From Mytilus galloprovincialis (Eukaryota; Mollusca; Bivalvia; Mytilida; Mytilidae), in contig NC_134838.1 in assembly GCF_965363235.1 (NCBI RefSeq), positions 5,895,001-5,959,000 on the forward strand: a DNA stretch of 64,000 nucleotides, in the 5' to 3' direction. This document shows positions 1-12,110 of the stretch, in pieces. The notes beneath the pieces were generated by a model. It saw only the letters and a program-made list of their open reading frames with translations. It made no database searches and had not been told where the DNA came from. Made by a program: the position numbers and the translations under genes. Numbering within the stretch: position 1 is the stretch's first letter; each line of letters begins with the position of its first letter.

Positions 1-824
1 GGAAAACCAACGGTCTAATCGATATAAAAAATGTTTTAGATTTTGTAATTTAATCACTTAGCTTTAATTGAGGGTGTGGGTGCGTAAAGTACATACTAGT
101 AAATGATTGCCATGGTAATATACCCACGGTTTTAGATGGTTACATGACTTTCCCTAAATGTCTTTCTTTCAATATAGCTTACTGCGTCAATCAAATAAAT
201 TTTACATTTGTAACAATCACAGGTGGTTTTTGTTTGAGAAATATTTTTTGTTAAAAACATTTTGTCTAACAGGTTATTCAAAGCAGAAAACTAATTTTCA
301 CAAACAGGTTTCTAGACGTCTGTGTACTTTTCCAACATTAAACATTTTGTCGACTTTCCACTCTGTTTTTTTTTTTGCAGCAAATATTGAGTGGTTTCGA
401 ACGGCGGTATACTACTGTTGTTTTTATTTTAGATTTCAGTTATTTGCCTTTTCTGTAAACAGTTGCACTTTGTCTTAGTTATATAAATACCAAGTCCTTT
501 TTCTTAATAACTAAAGGGATAAAAAAAACTTTACATATTTTAGTTTGCCTATACCGTTTTAAATATGATACTAAGAGTGAAAAATTAAGGTGAAGACAAT
601 TTTAACTTACTGCAAAAAAAAACGAAAAAAAAAAAACTATATTTTGTTTTAAATTTTAGAATCATGTGTTCAATTAATTTATTACATTGGATACCCAAAA
701 TGTACCTATTATTTTTATTTTTCACGTTCGTAATTATCTCAGATGGTGCCATTAAAACAAAATACATATATGGTTTGGCGATATCTGGCCACAGCTTTTA
801 TTCATAATATGATAGATTCATATG

Positions 825-985
825 ATATATAATATATATATATATAGATAGATAGATAGACCATAGATGTATACATGTATGTAGATAGATCTATGGTCGG
901 TTACCCGAAGATAATATGGCAACCAGGTAGATAGATAGATAGATATATATGAAAATGTAAAGATGTAGATAGATATATATGAAAA
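825..985. repeat. GATA/TA microsatellite with an embedded hairpin
   Basis: Runs of TA and of GATA flank a short palindrome whose arms read GACCATAGAT and ATCTATGGTC (about 858-899). The same block recurs in the other two array units at about 2873-3033 and 4461-4608, with different numbers of TA and GATA repeats, as expected from slippage. Confidence 0.85.
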
Positions 986-1424
986 TGTAAAGATGCACCG
1001 TGGGAAACACTGGTGGTTTAAATTTAGAAAACACCGTGGGATACACAAGTGTAGTCTGTATTATCCAAAAACCGAAAATTTCATAGTTAACATTAAGATT
1101 CTATGCAGCGAATTCTGCAATTTATGGGAATCTATTTATGATGCTCAACGTTCAAATAAAAGTCACTTTTCTCAATCGCGAACAAGTTAACACCATCAGT
1201 CAAATCTGTATCACCACTGTCACCGACACAAACCTGAAAAATAAATACAAGAGAGCAGTATCTCGTACAAAAAAAAAAGGAGTGGGAGGGCGGGTTTTGA
1301 ATTTTTCCGCTTACAAAATTTAAACAGCTTGCTTTCTGTTTTGAAATATGATTTTTAGCACTTATTAGTGGTTACTAGATTTGCATGCATACACCGAAGC
1401 TGATATATCAGAGACCAGTGATAA

Positions 1425-1625
1425 GATATAGGAAGATGTGGCGTGAGTGCCAACGAGACAACTCTCCATCCAAATAATAATTTATAAAAGTAAACCATTA
1501 TCGGCCAATGTACGGCCTTCAACACGGCGCCTTGGCTCACACCGAACAACAAGCAATAAAGGACCCAAAATTACTAGTGTAAAACCATTCAAACGGGAAA
1601 ACCAACGGTCTAATCGATATAAAAA
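1425..1625 (+). repeat. Dispersed bivalve repeat (family R5)
   Basis: This stretch carries phrases such as CAACTCTCCATCC and CTCACACCGAACAACAAGC and ends in GGAAAACCAACGGTCTAATC. It recurs in the next array unit (3472-3671) and, diverged, at 39367-39550. I recognise it from memory as a frequent bivalve repeat. No coding function is apparent. Confidence 0.75.
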
Positions 1626-2360
1626 ACGTTTTAGATTTTGTAATTTAATCACTCAGCTTTAATTGAGGGTGTGGGTGCGTAAAGTACATACTAGTAAATG
1701 ATTGCCATGGTAATATACCCACGGTTTTAGATGGTTACATGACTTTCCCTAAATGTCTTTCTTTCAATATAGCTTACTGCGTCAATCAAATAAATTTTAC
1801 ATTTGTAACAATCACAGGTGGTTTTTGTTTGAGAAATATTTTTTGTTAAAAACATTTTGTCTAACAGGTTATTCAAAGCAGAAAACTAATTTTCACAAAC
1901 AGGTTTCTGGACGTCTGTGTACTTTTCCAACACTAAACATTTTGTCGACTTCCCACTCTGTTTTTTTTGTAGCAAATATTGAGTGGTTTCGAACGGCGGT
2001 ATACTACTGTTGTTTTTATTTTAGATTTCAGTTATTTGCCTTTTCTGTAAACAGTTGCACTTTGTCTTAGTTATATAAATACCAAGTCCTTTTTCTTAAT
2101 AACTAAAGGGATAAAAAAAAACTTTACATATTTTAGTTTGCCTATACCGTTTTAAATATGATACTAAGAGTGAAAAATTAAGGTGAAGACAATTTTAACT
2201 TACTGCAAAAAAAAAAAGAAAAAAAAACTATATTTTGTTTTAAATTTTAGAATCATGTGTTCAATTAATTTATTACATTGGATACCCAAAATGTACCTAT
2301 TATTTTTATTTTTCACGTTCGTAATTATCTCAGATGGTGCCATTAAAACAAAATACATAT

Positions 2361-2812
2361 CGTCGCTGGGCTTCTAAAATGTTGTAAATTACAAATTTTT
2401 CAAGAAAAAAAAAATCTCACAAACAGGCTTTGAAAATTTTGGCAAAATTCATGCTTCCAAAATGTCGTATGTATACTTGAACATTTTTGTAAATGGCAGT
2501 GAAATAAAAACTTTTACATTTCTGGGTTATCCAAGAACTTAAATTATTTTCACAGAAATAAAGAAATGTACAAGTATTTTTTCCCAAAGCCATTCTACAA
2601 CGGTTTTCAAATTTTCATACAACATTTTGGAAGCAAAATTTACAAACAACTGACATTGGCAATTTTGTAATATGTCTTATTTCACACATTCCGATTGGTC
2701 TAACTGCATGTTATTTTGTGATACCAAAGATTTCCTCCCGCCAAGACCATTGGTGTCAAAAAGTGTTTTTAGCCAAAAAAATCATATACGACATTTTAGA
2801 AGCCCAGCGACG
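2361..2812. mobile_element. 452 bp non-autonomous DNA element with terminal inverted repeats
   Basis: The two ends are inverted copies of each other over at least 22 bp (left end CGTCGCTGGGCTTC). The element is present only in the middle unit of the 1.6 kb array. The equivalent site is uninterrupted in the units on either side (near 770 and 4408), so the boundaries are read directly. The target duplication is ATAT, or TA if one more base is assigned to each end. There is no coding capacity. A second inverted pair lies inside (near 2453 and 2624). It is a MITE of unassigned superfamily. Confidence 0.9.
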
Positions 2813-5096
2813 ATATATGGTTTGGCGATATCTGGCCACAGCTTTTATTCATAATATGATAGATTCATATGATATATAATATATATATAGATAGATAGAT
2901 AGATAGACCATAGATGTATACATGTATGTAGATAGATCTATGGTCGGTTACCCGAAGATAATATGGCAACCAGGTAGATAGATAGATAGATAGATATGAA
3001 AATGTAAAGATGTAGATAGATATATATGAAAATGTAAAGATGCACCGTGGGAAACACTGGTGGTTTAAATTTAGAAAACACCGTGGGATACACAAGTGTA
3101 GTCTGTATTATCCAAAAACCGAAAATTTCATAGTTAACATTAAGATTCTATGCAGCGAATTCTGCAATTTACGGGAATCTATTTATGATGCTCAACGTTC
3201 AAATAAAAGTCACTTTTCTCAATCGCGAACAAGTTAACACCATCAGTCAAATCTGTATCACCACTGTCACCGACACAAACCTGAAAAATAAATACAAGAG
3301 AGCAGTATCTCGTACAAAAAAAAAAGGAGTGGGAGGGCGGGTTTTGAATTTTTCCGCTTACAAAATTTAAACAGCTTGCTTTCTGTTTTGAAATATGATT
3401 TTAGCACTTATTAGTGGCTACTAGATTTGCATGCATACACCGAAGCTGATATATCAGAGACCAGTGATAAGATATAGGAAGATGTGGTGTGAGTGCCAAC
3501 GAGACAACTCTCCATCCAAATAATAATTTATAAAAGTAAACCATTATCGGCCAATGTACGGCCTTCAACACGGCGCCTTGGCTCACACCGAACAACAAGC
3601 AATAAAGGACCCAAAATTACTAGTGTAAAACCATTCAAACGGGAAAACCAACGGTCTAATCGATATAAAAAACGTTTTAGATTTTGTAATTTAATCACTC
3701 AGCTTTAATTGAGGGTGTGGGTGCGTAAAGTACATACTAGTAAATGATTGCCATGGTAATATACCCACGGTTTTAGATGGTTACATGACTTTCCCTAAAT
3801 GTCTTTCTTTCAATATAGCTTACTGCGTCAATCAAATAAATTTTACATATGTAACAATCACAGGTGGTTTTTGTTTGAGAAATATTTTTTGTTAAAAACA
3901 TTTTGTCTAACAGGTTATTCAAAGCAGAAAACTAATTTTCACAAACATGTTTCTAGACGTCTGTGTACTTTTCCAACACTAAACATTTTGTCGACTTCCC
4001 ACTCTGTTTTTTTTTTTGCAGCAAATATTGAGTGGTTTCGAACGGCGGTATACTACTGTTGTTTTTATTTTAGATTTCAGTTATTTGCCTTTTCTGTAAA
4101 CAGTTGCACTTTGTCTTAGTTATATAAATACCAAGTCCTTTTTCTTAATAACTAAAGGGATAAAAAAAACTTTACATATTTTAGTTTGCCTATACCGTTT
4201 TAACTATGATACTAAGAGTGAAAAATTAAGGTGAAGACAATTTTAACTTACTGCAAAAAAAAAAGAAAAAAAAACTATATTTTGTTTTAAATTTTAGAAT
4301 CATGTGTTCAATTAATTTATTACATTGGATACCCAAAATGTACCTATTATTTTTATTTTTCACGTTCGTAATTATCTCAGATGGTGCCATTAAAACAAAA
4401 TACATATATGGTTTGGCGATATCTGGCCACAGCTTTTATTCATAATATGATAGATTCATATGATATATAGATAGATAGATAGACCATAGATGTATACATG
4501 TATGTAGATAGATCTATGGTCGGTTACCCGAAGATAATATGGCAACCAGGTAGATAGATAGATAGATATATATGAAAATGTAAAGATGTAGATAGATATA
4601 TACGAAAATGTAAAGATGCACTGTGGGAAACACTGGTGTTTTAAATTTAGAAAACACCGTGGGATACACAAGTGTAGTCTGTATTATCCAAAAACCGAAA
4701 ATTTCATAGTTAACATTAAGATTCTATGCAGCGAATTCTGCAATTTACGGGAATCTATTTATGATGCTCAACGTTCAAATAAAAGTCACTTTTCTCAATC
4801 GCGAACAAGTTAACACCATCAGTCAAATCTGTATCACCACTGTCACCGACACAAACCTGAAAAATAAATACAAGAGAGCAGTATCTCGTACAAAAAAAAA
4901 GGAGTGGGTTTTGAATTTTTCCGCTTACAAAATTTAAACAGCTTGCTTGCTGCGATGAAATTCTAAAAAGGACTAAATTACGTCACAATATATAACGTCA
5001 CTCATGTTAGGTAAATCTAAAACATAAAACACAAACCGTCAGTGGCCCAGCGATAACTGAATTTAAGTCTACTTAAATTCCATTAAGAAAACCGAC

Positions 5097-5225
5097 CGTA
5101 CAGAAAACTGTATTTGCTAACCTTTCAATGTCATTCGGTCGTACAGTGAACTGTATTTGTTAACCTTTCAATGCCATTTGGTCGTACAGTGAACTGTATT
5201 TGCTAACCTTTCAAGGTCATTTGGT
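5097..5225 (+). repeat. 43 bp minisatellite, three copies
   Basis: Units begin CGTACAG at 5097, 5140 and 5183, exactly 43 bp apart, and share ACTGTATTTG and TAACCTTTCAA. A fourth unit is cut after a few bases at 5226. Confidence 0.93.
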
Positions 5226-5329
5226 CGCTGGTGGAGAATTGACTCATTGAACATCATACTTTTATAAAAGTTTCCGTTCTACATTTTTTTTATTGTAGGT
5301 TGGTCTTCATTTACTATATAGTTTCACAA

Positions 5330-5415
5330 CATTAATTTTAAAATGTAACCTGGATTAGTTTTCTCTCAATCGATTTATCACTTTTGAACAGCAGTTTATT
5401 ACTGTTGCCCTTATT
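5330..5415 (+). repeat. Dispersed repeat fragment (family R2)
   Basis: It contains ATCGATTTATCACTTTTGAA followed by CAGTTTATTACTGTTGCC. The same phrase, diverged, lies in each 1.6 kb unit (about 390-425, 1985-2020, 4035-4070) and in a longer copy at 49150-49295. The flanking unit of this family is also found inverted at 61365-61440. Confidence 0.75.
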
Positions 5416-7686
5416 GAATCCAAAACAAATCTTAAATAAAAAGAGTGTCCATATTGCATACATAAGATTGACAAAGATTCACCAATAGAATTGTTGTTAT
5501 TTACATTCAGTTGAAGGTGGTTTTCATTTTTTTGGCAGAATGTCTAACATTCAAACAACAACAAGTTATGTTAAGATAGGTATTAATTTCACAAAAATCT
5601 AAATAAAAAAAAAACAGATATGACTTTATTCGGGTGAACATGAAAAAAAACCGTTTAATTTGTATTGTTTAACAACAACTGCTAAAGTTTACTTCATATT
5701 TTCAGTATCATTATCATAATTGTTTTATTTATCACTTAGTATTCATTGTTTGTAAAATACGCCTTATGACCGGAGAATGGTTTGATAAAATATTCAAATT
5801 CGTAAACTATGAACTACATATTCATAAAAACGAATAACTGATGTTTTGTTGGTTTTTTTTTTCTGTCTCTGTATTTACAAAAAGGAATTAAAATCCATAC
5901 GTATTGGATTTTGTACGAAAAAGAAATGTTATTTTCTAATTTTTGAAAAGATCTTTTCTGAACGTTGCGTGCAATGTTTTCCATTTTCTCACTAATAAGG
6001 AGTCGTCATCAGTTGTAATGTGATCGGTTTGAGTATGTTAATTTAGTATATTTAGTCAATTTAGAAAGACGATAATAATGACAAATTAAGAAAAAAGTAC
6101 GAATTGTTTAGTCTCTGAGAAAAACCTATAAGATAACAGTCACTTTCGTTGCAAAACAGGTGCACAATGGTAAAGTTACGTTACGTTTATTTTATGACTG
6201 CAGTATGTAAAACAATAAGTTGTAGTCAGTTATTTACAATACAGTGAATACATAGTTCGTAGTTAATCCAATAATACAGCTCGGTTTTGTAAAAGAAGTC
6301 AGACCCTTCATTTCTTTTTTTTCAATTCTTTGGTTGTAATTTGTGTAAACTCTTTTGTCTTTACGTCGTCCTTCGATTTTGTCTGTTTCTCTCGACTTTT
6401 TCTACAATATATGCATGTACAGTTTTATATTAGAGATAATTAAGCATGTTTTTACAATAATTATCGTATAATCTGTAATTTTATCGATTGTGTCTTTTTC
6501 CTGATTGATATATACCTCATGATTGATTTTCATAGCGGATGCTTTATTTGCTACATCAATCTTTTGAGACGTCCTTACATTGGTAGCATTTAACTAGCAC
6601 ATGTCTTGTTATATCTTTCTAAAATACTCTTATTTATAGGTATATGACAAACGACACAAAGGTGAACAACCTGATAAAATTTCTAAACAATTTTATGATA
6701 CTTCGCCAAATAGTTGTGATATTGCTACTCATGTACTTCTTTTAAAATTTCACATTTCCAAAAAATGTTTCTGTCGAGGGATACACTATATTAATTGGCA
6801 TTTCTTTGTTAAAGAATATTTTGAATCATGGGTTGCGGCCAGCGTTTTTCTAAAACTTTAAGGTGCGAAAAATGGATCAAGTCATTGTAATCTGACAATA
6901 TATTCAAAATGTGTTAACTTTATAGCCCCCATTTTTCAATGTGGAAATTTGATATATCGAATAGTAAGTCTTCCGAAATTGATGTTTTTAAGAAACATAT
7001 TATGGTCGCTGTATTGCAAAACGATTATGTTGAAATTCAAGGTCACATTTGGCCTTAGGTTAACCTTGTATCCTATTGTTTTAGAACCTTGCATTTTCAT
7101 TCCGATTACTTTCCAAATAAATAATAGCAATTAAGATAAAATAAAAAAAGTATTAATACAACAGTTTAAAATTCGCTATGTCGTTTTTTTTCTGAAACGT
7201 TTGAAAGGTATTGGACACGTCATCCACGTAGACTTTTATTAAAGTTGTCAATTATATAGATTGGAGTAACTTAACATTGCAAAAAAATAAAAATAAAAAA
7301 TCATGCTTAGAAGTCCCTTTGATAAGAAGTACTAACTATATATTAAGTGATCGGGAAATGTTTTAGTTAAAATAAGAAGTAAAAGCTAGGACAATTGAAA
7401 TAATTCTTCCCGTGTTTAACATTTTGAAGATAAGCAGATTCCTTATTATGTATGTAAAGAAGTCTTGAAAAACCAAACGGTTAGATAGATTTTTGTCTTT
7501 AATAGTTGAATTGTGTGCTTTGTGTATTTTAGATTCTAATCTTCTTGAACTGATTTGTTTTTACATGTATGTTGAATTGTTTTACAACGGTCCCACGTTA
7601 TTCTTTTGTTAAGCACTTCAAATCAGTTGTATTTTAAATGTGCCTGTCCCAAATCCCATCACATTACTCAAAAGCCAACTGTTGTC

Positions 7687-7745
7687 TGCTCTATGGTCGG
7701 GTTGTTGTCGCTTTGACACATTCCCCATTTCCTTTCTCAATTTTA
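7687..7745 (+). repeat. Dispersed repeat fragment (GTCGGGTTGTTGTC type)
   Basis: The run CTCTATGGTCGGGTTGTTGT followed by CTTTGACACATTCCCC is one I recognise from memory as a very common bivalve repeat end. No second copy was found in this window, so the call depends on recall. Confidence 0.55.
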
Positions 7746-9082
7746 TTTAGAAACGTGACATACATAAAGCCACATATTTTAACGTCACAGAACCTGATCT
7801 TAGGAAAACACACAATATAAAGCTGGAGAAAGGCAACAGATTTGAGTCTCAACAAAGTGTCACAGCTTTCACACCGTCCATTATGTATCACTTACATATG
7901 TACACTTAATCATTTGATTGAATCTTGTACAAGTATTAATATTTGTGCTGTGTAAACGTACATATAATTGTTATAAATAAACATCGTAAGTATATCCCGA
8001 TGTGACTCGATGATATATTACATACTATGCCATCAGAATACATTAATCTATGTACATCATGGGAATTCCTTATTTTTGTTACACTTATATTTGTCACACT
8101 TTTTTAGATTCTTTATATAGAAATTACAACTCATTTACATCAGGTTTTTTTTTTTCTTATAGTAATCTTTATTGATTGGTTTAATGAATACTGAGGTCAA
8201 ACACGATGCAATAAATATTATTTCATTTATATATATTGTTAAATCTGTTCAATCAAAAAAAGTTCATTTTAAGGATACTTTATCAAATCCAGCATCTTAA
8301 AGAGTGTATCTGTAACTAACTGAACTCAAGTGTTGTGGAGTAATACATAGAATACCACAATGCAAATATTTATATTACAAGCGGCCCATTGGTATACGAA
8401 ACATATATTTAAAAATAGTAAGACAAGCATATATGATTATTTTTTTACAAATACTCTTTGATTCGTATAAATTACTATTAGATAACCTATGCAATTTGCT
8501 TTTTTTTGTCGGAGGAAAAGGGGGTCGATTGTTCTGTCAGTTTGTAGCTACGATACTTTATTTTTATGAACTATGATTGTTTCTTCTCTCAACAAATTTA
8601 TTTTAAGATAACTAATTAATACTTCAATGTAAACGTTTGTGGTGTGTATGATATATTTTGTGGTTATAACAACAGTTTGTAGTTTCTTTTTCAGTTTTTT
8701 TGAAGGTCTCAAATGATATTATTTCAAAGTAAGTGGTAGATCAATTTGCATTTTTGCATATATTCATCTATTAAGACTTTCCTATACGTAAATCAATTTG
8801 CATTTTTGTATGTATTCATTTATCAAGTTTTTCCCATGCGTAACATTTTTTGTATCAAACAGTTAGTGAATGATTCTGTATTAGAACCACTGTAATTAAA
8901 CAATTTTTATCATGTACATTGACTGTCATGTTATATTTAGTATATTTTTCTAAGTTATTTCCTATCGTGATTTCCTTAAATAGAAATACTGTTATCGAGC
9001 CAGGGCTTCAAATTAACAAAGTTCCGTTCGAACCTTTTACGGACTCCATTAACCTTTTATTGACCATTAATGAATATCACAG

Positions 9083-9319
9083 ATGACCACTGATATATAT
9101 GTTGACCACCTAGGTAGCAATATATCAATTTCACCTGCAATTTGGATATACATTTTCCAGCTCATTCGGTATTCAAGAGCGTGTTGGTCATACTCAGACT
9201 TTGTTCAGCGTCACCAGTGTTTGCTCAGAAAGTTGATGATTTTGAGGTATATCAAAGCACGTCTCATCCTTATTTTTTTAATAGTTCTGATATGTTTCGT
9301 CGATGACAATGCTCAATGA
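9083..9319 (+). pseudogene. Penelope-like reverse transcriptase fragment, C-terminal part
   Basis: The frame encodes a stretch with FQLIRYSRACWSYSDF followed by LLRKLM. It aligns with the region downstream of the reverse transcriptase core in the better-preserved copy at 42421-43374 (SQLIRYSRACISYHDF, LLTRKLL). After about residue 52 the similarity is lost, probably by a frameshift in a T run. Only this scrap survives: there is no palm domain and no start or end of an element. Its divergence from the other copies suggests a different subfamily. Confidence 0.75.
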
Positions 9320-10639
9320 TTAAAAAAATAGAATGCACTTATTGTACTGTTATTAAATGATTTATGAGCTGATATCGTATATGTATGTTCTGTTTCCTTT
9401 CTGTAATGTGGGGAATATTTAGACAAGTGTCGATGTAGATCTGCATCTTTATAAGTTGTAAATGTTAAAGCCCGAACTAAATTTTTCCATCATGTACTTT
9501 TCATAATTCCAAGAAGTGTATTGACAAGTGCAGTGTGAATAAATACATTAGCGTTTTGTTTAGTGAAAACATTTATTCTCATTTCGTCTGAAGGATTGAA
9601 CGTTGATGCAGTGGTGAATCTTGTTCCTATGTGTTGATATAGATGTATGGTGGGATAATTTCACAAATAGGTCGAAAATAATAATCAAATCTTATGAAAA
9701 TTACAGTAAAAACTAAATATTACTTATATACCTAAACACACTCATGGATCTGTGCCTGAGGTTGTTTCAGTTCCCTAATACTATTTAACTTGATCCCTCT
9801 TATTTCAATTAGTTTTCTTTTGTTTTAGAGTACATCTCGTTGTTATATGTTCCGTTACCTATGCAGTCAATGGCATATTTCATCAAAGTTTACTTGGATT
9901 TGCGCGAGCATTTTCTAAATTGTATGACCCTTTTTGACATTCTACCAGCGTTCCCGACACGATTTAATCAAATAGAACGCACCTAAATTGTAAAGTGCTT
10001 GTCTATTCTGGGTCAACAAATTTAAATGTAATTTAGTAAAACATAAATTGTTCTGTGAAATAGATCATGCAGCATCTTTACAAAATAGCTGATGATAAAC
10101 GTGGAATTTCAAATAACCTGTATTACTAACCGTTTCTCGGTAGAGAGATTTACAGAAAATTATCAAATGCAGACCACTTTACAATTATATGTAGATGTTG
10201 ACATTAATGATCATGTGACGTTTAAACTATATACAAATCTATAAAACTTAACACCCAGACTAATTTGATTATGTGTATCACATTGCATTAACTAAAAGGG
10301 GGAATTGAATGTTGTATTGGTTTAAAAGTAATGTCTATATTGAATAAAATACTTTGTTTACTAGAATTATGAAAAAAAAAGTTGTATGATACAACTATCT
10401 TCTATTGTACACTTTTATAGTTTATTGAAATAATGCACTGTTATACCCTTAAATGGTGTTTATGACTTTCATAAAATCCTAATAGCACATTACATAACAC
10501 ATCACAAAAATAATAAAAAGATATCAATTTATATATAGGTACATATCATGTAGTTGTTTTTAAAATATACACCCTCCTCAGTGAGGATATGTATTCCTCA
10601 TTGTCGAGATAATCATAATAAAAGATATTTGGGATTTTG

Positions 10640-11113
10640 CTAAACTTCTCGACATTTTGATATTGAAACATAGATATATTTGATTAAAATAATATGTCGA
10701 CAGTAACGATTTATTTTGTTTGTCTCAAAAAGTGAGTTTTTTGGGTGAATTGTTTTGTTAACAGGATGATCTTGAAAATGCAATGCAATCTGTGATATGA
10801 TTTTTAACAACTGTTCATGAATATATTCATATAAATACAATAGTGAAATGACACGTCTTATTTTAATGTAATTCACTAATTCCAGGGAAGTTGTGAGATT
10901 TAGTGCAAACTGGATTTGTGCCTTACGCCCTAACCTGTTTTCTACAAGTACATCATATGAACCAAAATAATTATTATTTTTCACAATCATAAAACAAGCA
11001 AGGCAGTAAACATGCAATATTGAGTTCGTTGTTTCATAGCACAGGCAGTTAATCGTTTGAGTTAACTTTTTCTGGATCTCGACCTGTCTTCTTTTAAGCT
11101 TGATCATTTCCAA
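10640..11113 (-). CDS. Unrecognised 157-codon open frame, coding status doubtful
   Basis: The frame is long for such AT-rich DNA but resembles no family I know. The composition is rich in Ile, Leu, Lys, Asn and Tyr, as expected from translating AT-rich noncoding sequence. There is a basic N-terminus (KLKRRQ), no convincing signal peptide and no repeated motif. No adjoining exon with similar features was found, and a dispersed repeat starts about 90 bp upstream of its start. It could be a chance frame or one exon of an unknown gene. Confidence 0.15.
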   Translation of the reverse strand: MEMIKLKRRQVEIQKKLTQTINCLCYETTNSILHVYCLACFMIVKNNNYFGSYDVLVENRLGRKAQIQFALNLTTSLELVNYIKIRRVISLLYLYEYIHEQLLKIISQIALHFQDHPVNKTIHPKNSLFETNKINRYCRHIILIKYIYVSISKCREV

Positions 11114-11199
11114 TAATTAAAAAAAACATATAAAAATATACAATAATGATTGGAACAGATTTGGGTATTAGAGTTCTAAACGGTACAACAAAAACACAA

Positions 11200-11510
11200 G
11201 CACTATCACAGAAGTGACAAGAATGTATAATTAGTACACGGATGCCCCACTTGTACTTGAATTTTCTATGTTCAGTGGACCGTAAATTTAAGATCATAAC
11301 TCTAATTTGGCATTTAAATTAGAAAGATCTGAATATATCATTGGGAACATGTGTACTAAGTTTCAACTTGATTGGACTTTAACTTCAACTTAACCTACCT
11401 TGATCAAAAACTTAAACCTAAAGCGGTAAATACAGACGGACAAATGAACGAACGAACGAAAGGACAAACGAATAAACGGACGCATAGTCCGAAAAAAACA
11501 TGTTCTTAAG
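11200..11510 (+). repeat. Dispersed molluscan repeat with an (ACGA)-rich tail, plus orientation
   Basis: It contains TTTTCTATGTTCAGTGGACC, then AAGTTTCAACTTGATTGGAC, then a run of ACGAACGAACG-type steps. The same order of blocks occurs reversed at 25900-26245, so the family is defined within this window. Confidence 0.85.
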
Positions 11511-11884
11511 TGGGACATAATAAAAAGAAAAGTGTGACAGAAAAACCAGCTATGAATACTAGACTTTCTTATATGACACCATGATAACTACATTATCTGC
11601 TGAAGAAGTCAAAAGTGTATTCGTCAATAGTAGGATTATTATGGGCACATTTTTTGAAAGAAACAATAAAAAAATGGATTTTGAAAATAAATCAAGATTC
11701 TACTTATTACATATATATTATTGAATTAAGCCTTGTTCAACTGATTTGCCGTTACACCGCTTTTCTATATTAGGGAAGGGTTGAACGTTCACAAACATTC
11801 AGAAGCTTGTAATTTAGTGGTTGTCTTTGGTTTATGTCCGTCAAAAAGGTGTTTTGCAAATTGAATTGTTATATATCAGACTGT

Positions 11885-12110
11885 TCTGTTCTTGTTTGAA
11901 TTGTTTCCAATTTTTCATGTCTGGGTCTTTTATAGATTACTATACAGAATGAGGTTTTCTGATTGTTAAAGGCTTATATTTGCTTATATCCCAGTTCATA
12001 TGTCATATGGTGGATATTTGTCAGTTTACTTTCGATCTATGAGTTTTGAAATGTCCCTCTGGTATCGTTCACCCTTCATTTATCTTATTGGCAATCATAA
12101 TAAGTCTCCT
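11885..12110 (+). repeat. Dispersed repeat (family R3)
   Basis: Blocks include a TTGTTTGAATTGTTT phrase, a GGTCTTTTATAGATTAC phrase and a terminal TATTGGCAATCATAA. Related blocks, all decayed, are at 17225-17370, 36660-36755 and 38315-38400. The family is recognised from memory as common in mussels. Confidence 0.65.

Larger units (their letters stand above)
1..4948 (+). repeat. Tandem array of a 1.6 kb unit (three copies)
   Basis: Three head-to-tail copies start at 1 (cut by the window edge), 1596 and 3642. The first spacing is 1595 bp. The second is 2046 bp because that copy carries an inserted element (2361-2812). The third copy stops matching at about 4948, some 250 bp short of a full unit. 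Copies differ by scattered substitutions and homopolymer lengths only. Each unit holds a short open frame of 105-106 codons, a GATA/TA microsatellite, a palindromic stretch and a dispersed bivalve repeat at its end (for example 1425-1625). I do not recognise the unit as a gene; a satellite-like amplification of a composite repeat fits best. Confidence 0.93.
4949..9000. other. AT-rich intergenic stretch, no gene recognised
   Basis: Apart from a 43 bp minisatellite (5097-5225) and two dispersed repeat fragments (5330-5415, 7687-7745), I see only AT-rich sequence. The open frames here are under 70 codons and none resembles a known family. Confidence 0.7.

Noticed and set aside
158..478. A 105-106 codon frame conserved in all three 1.6 kb units, with a length change of exactly one codon in the middle copy
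   Set aside because: The units are nearly identical overall, so frame conservation is expected. The one-codon change lies in a T homopolymer. The C-terminal part overlaps a dispersed repeat phrase also found elsewhere.
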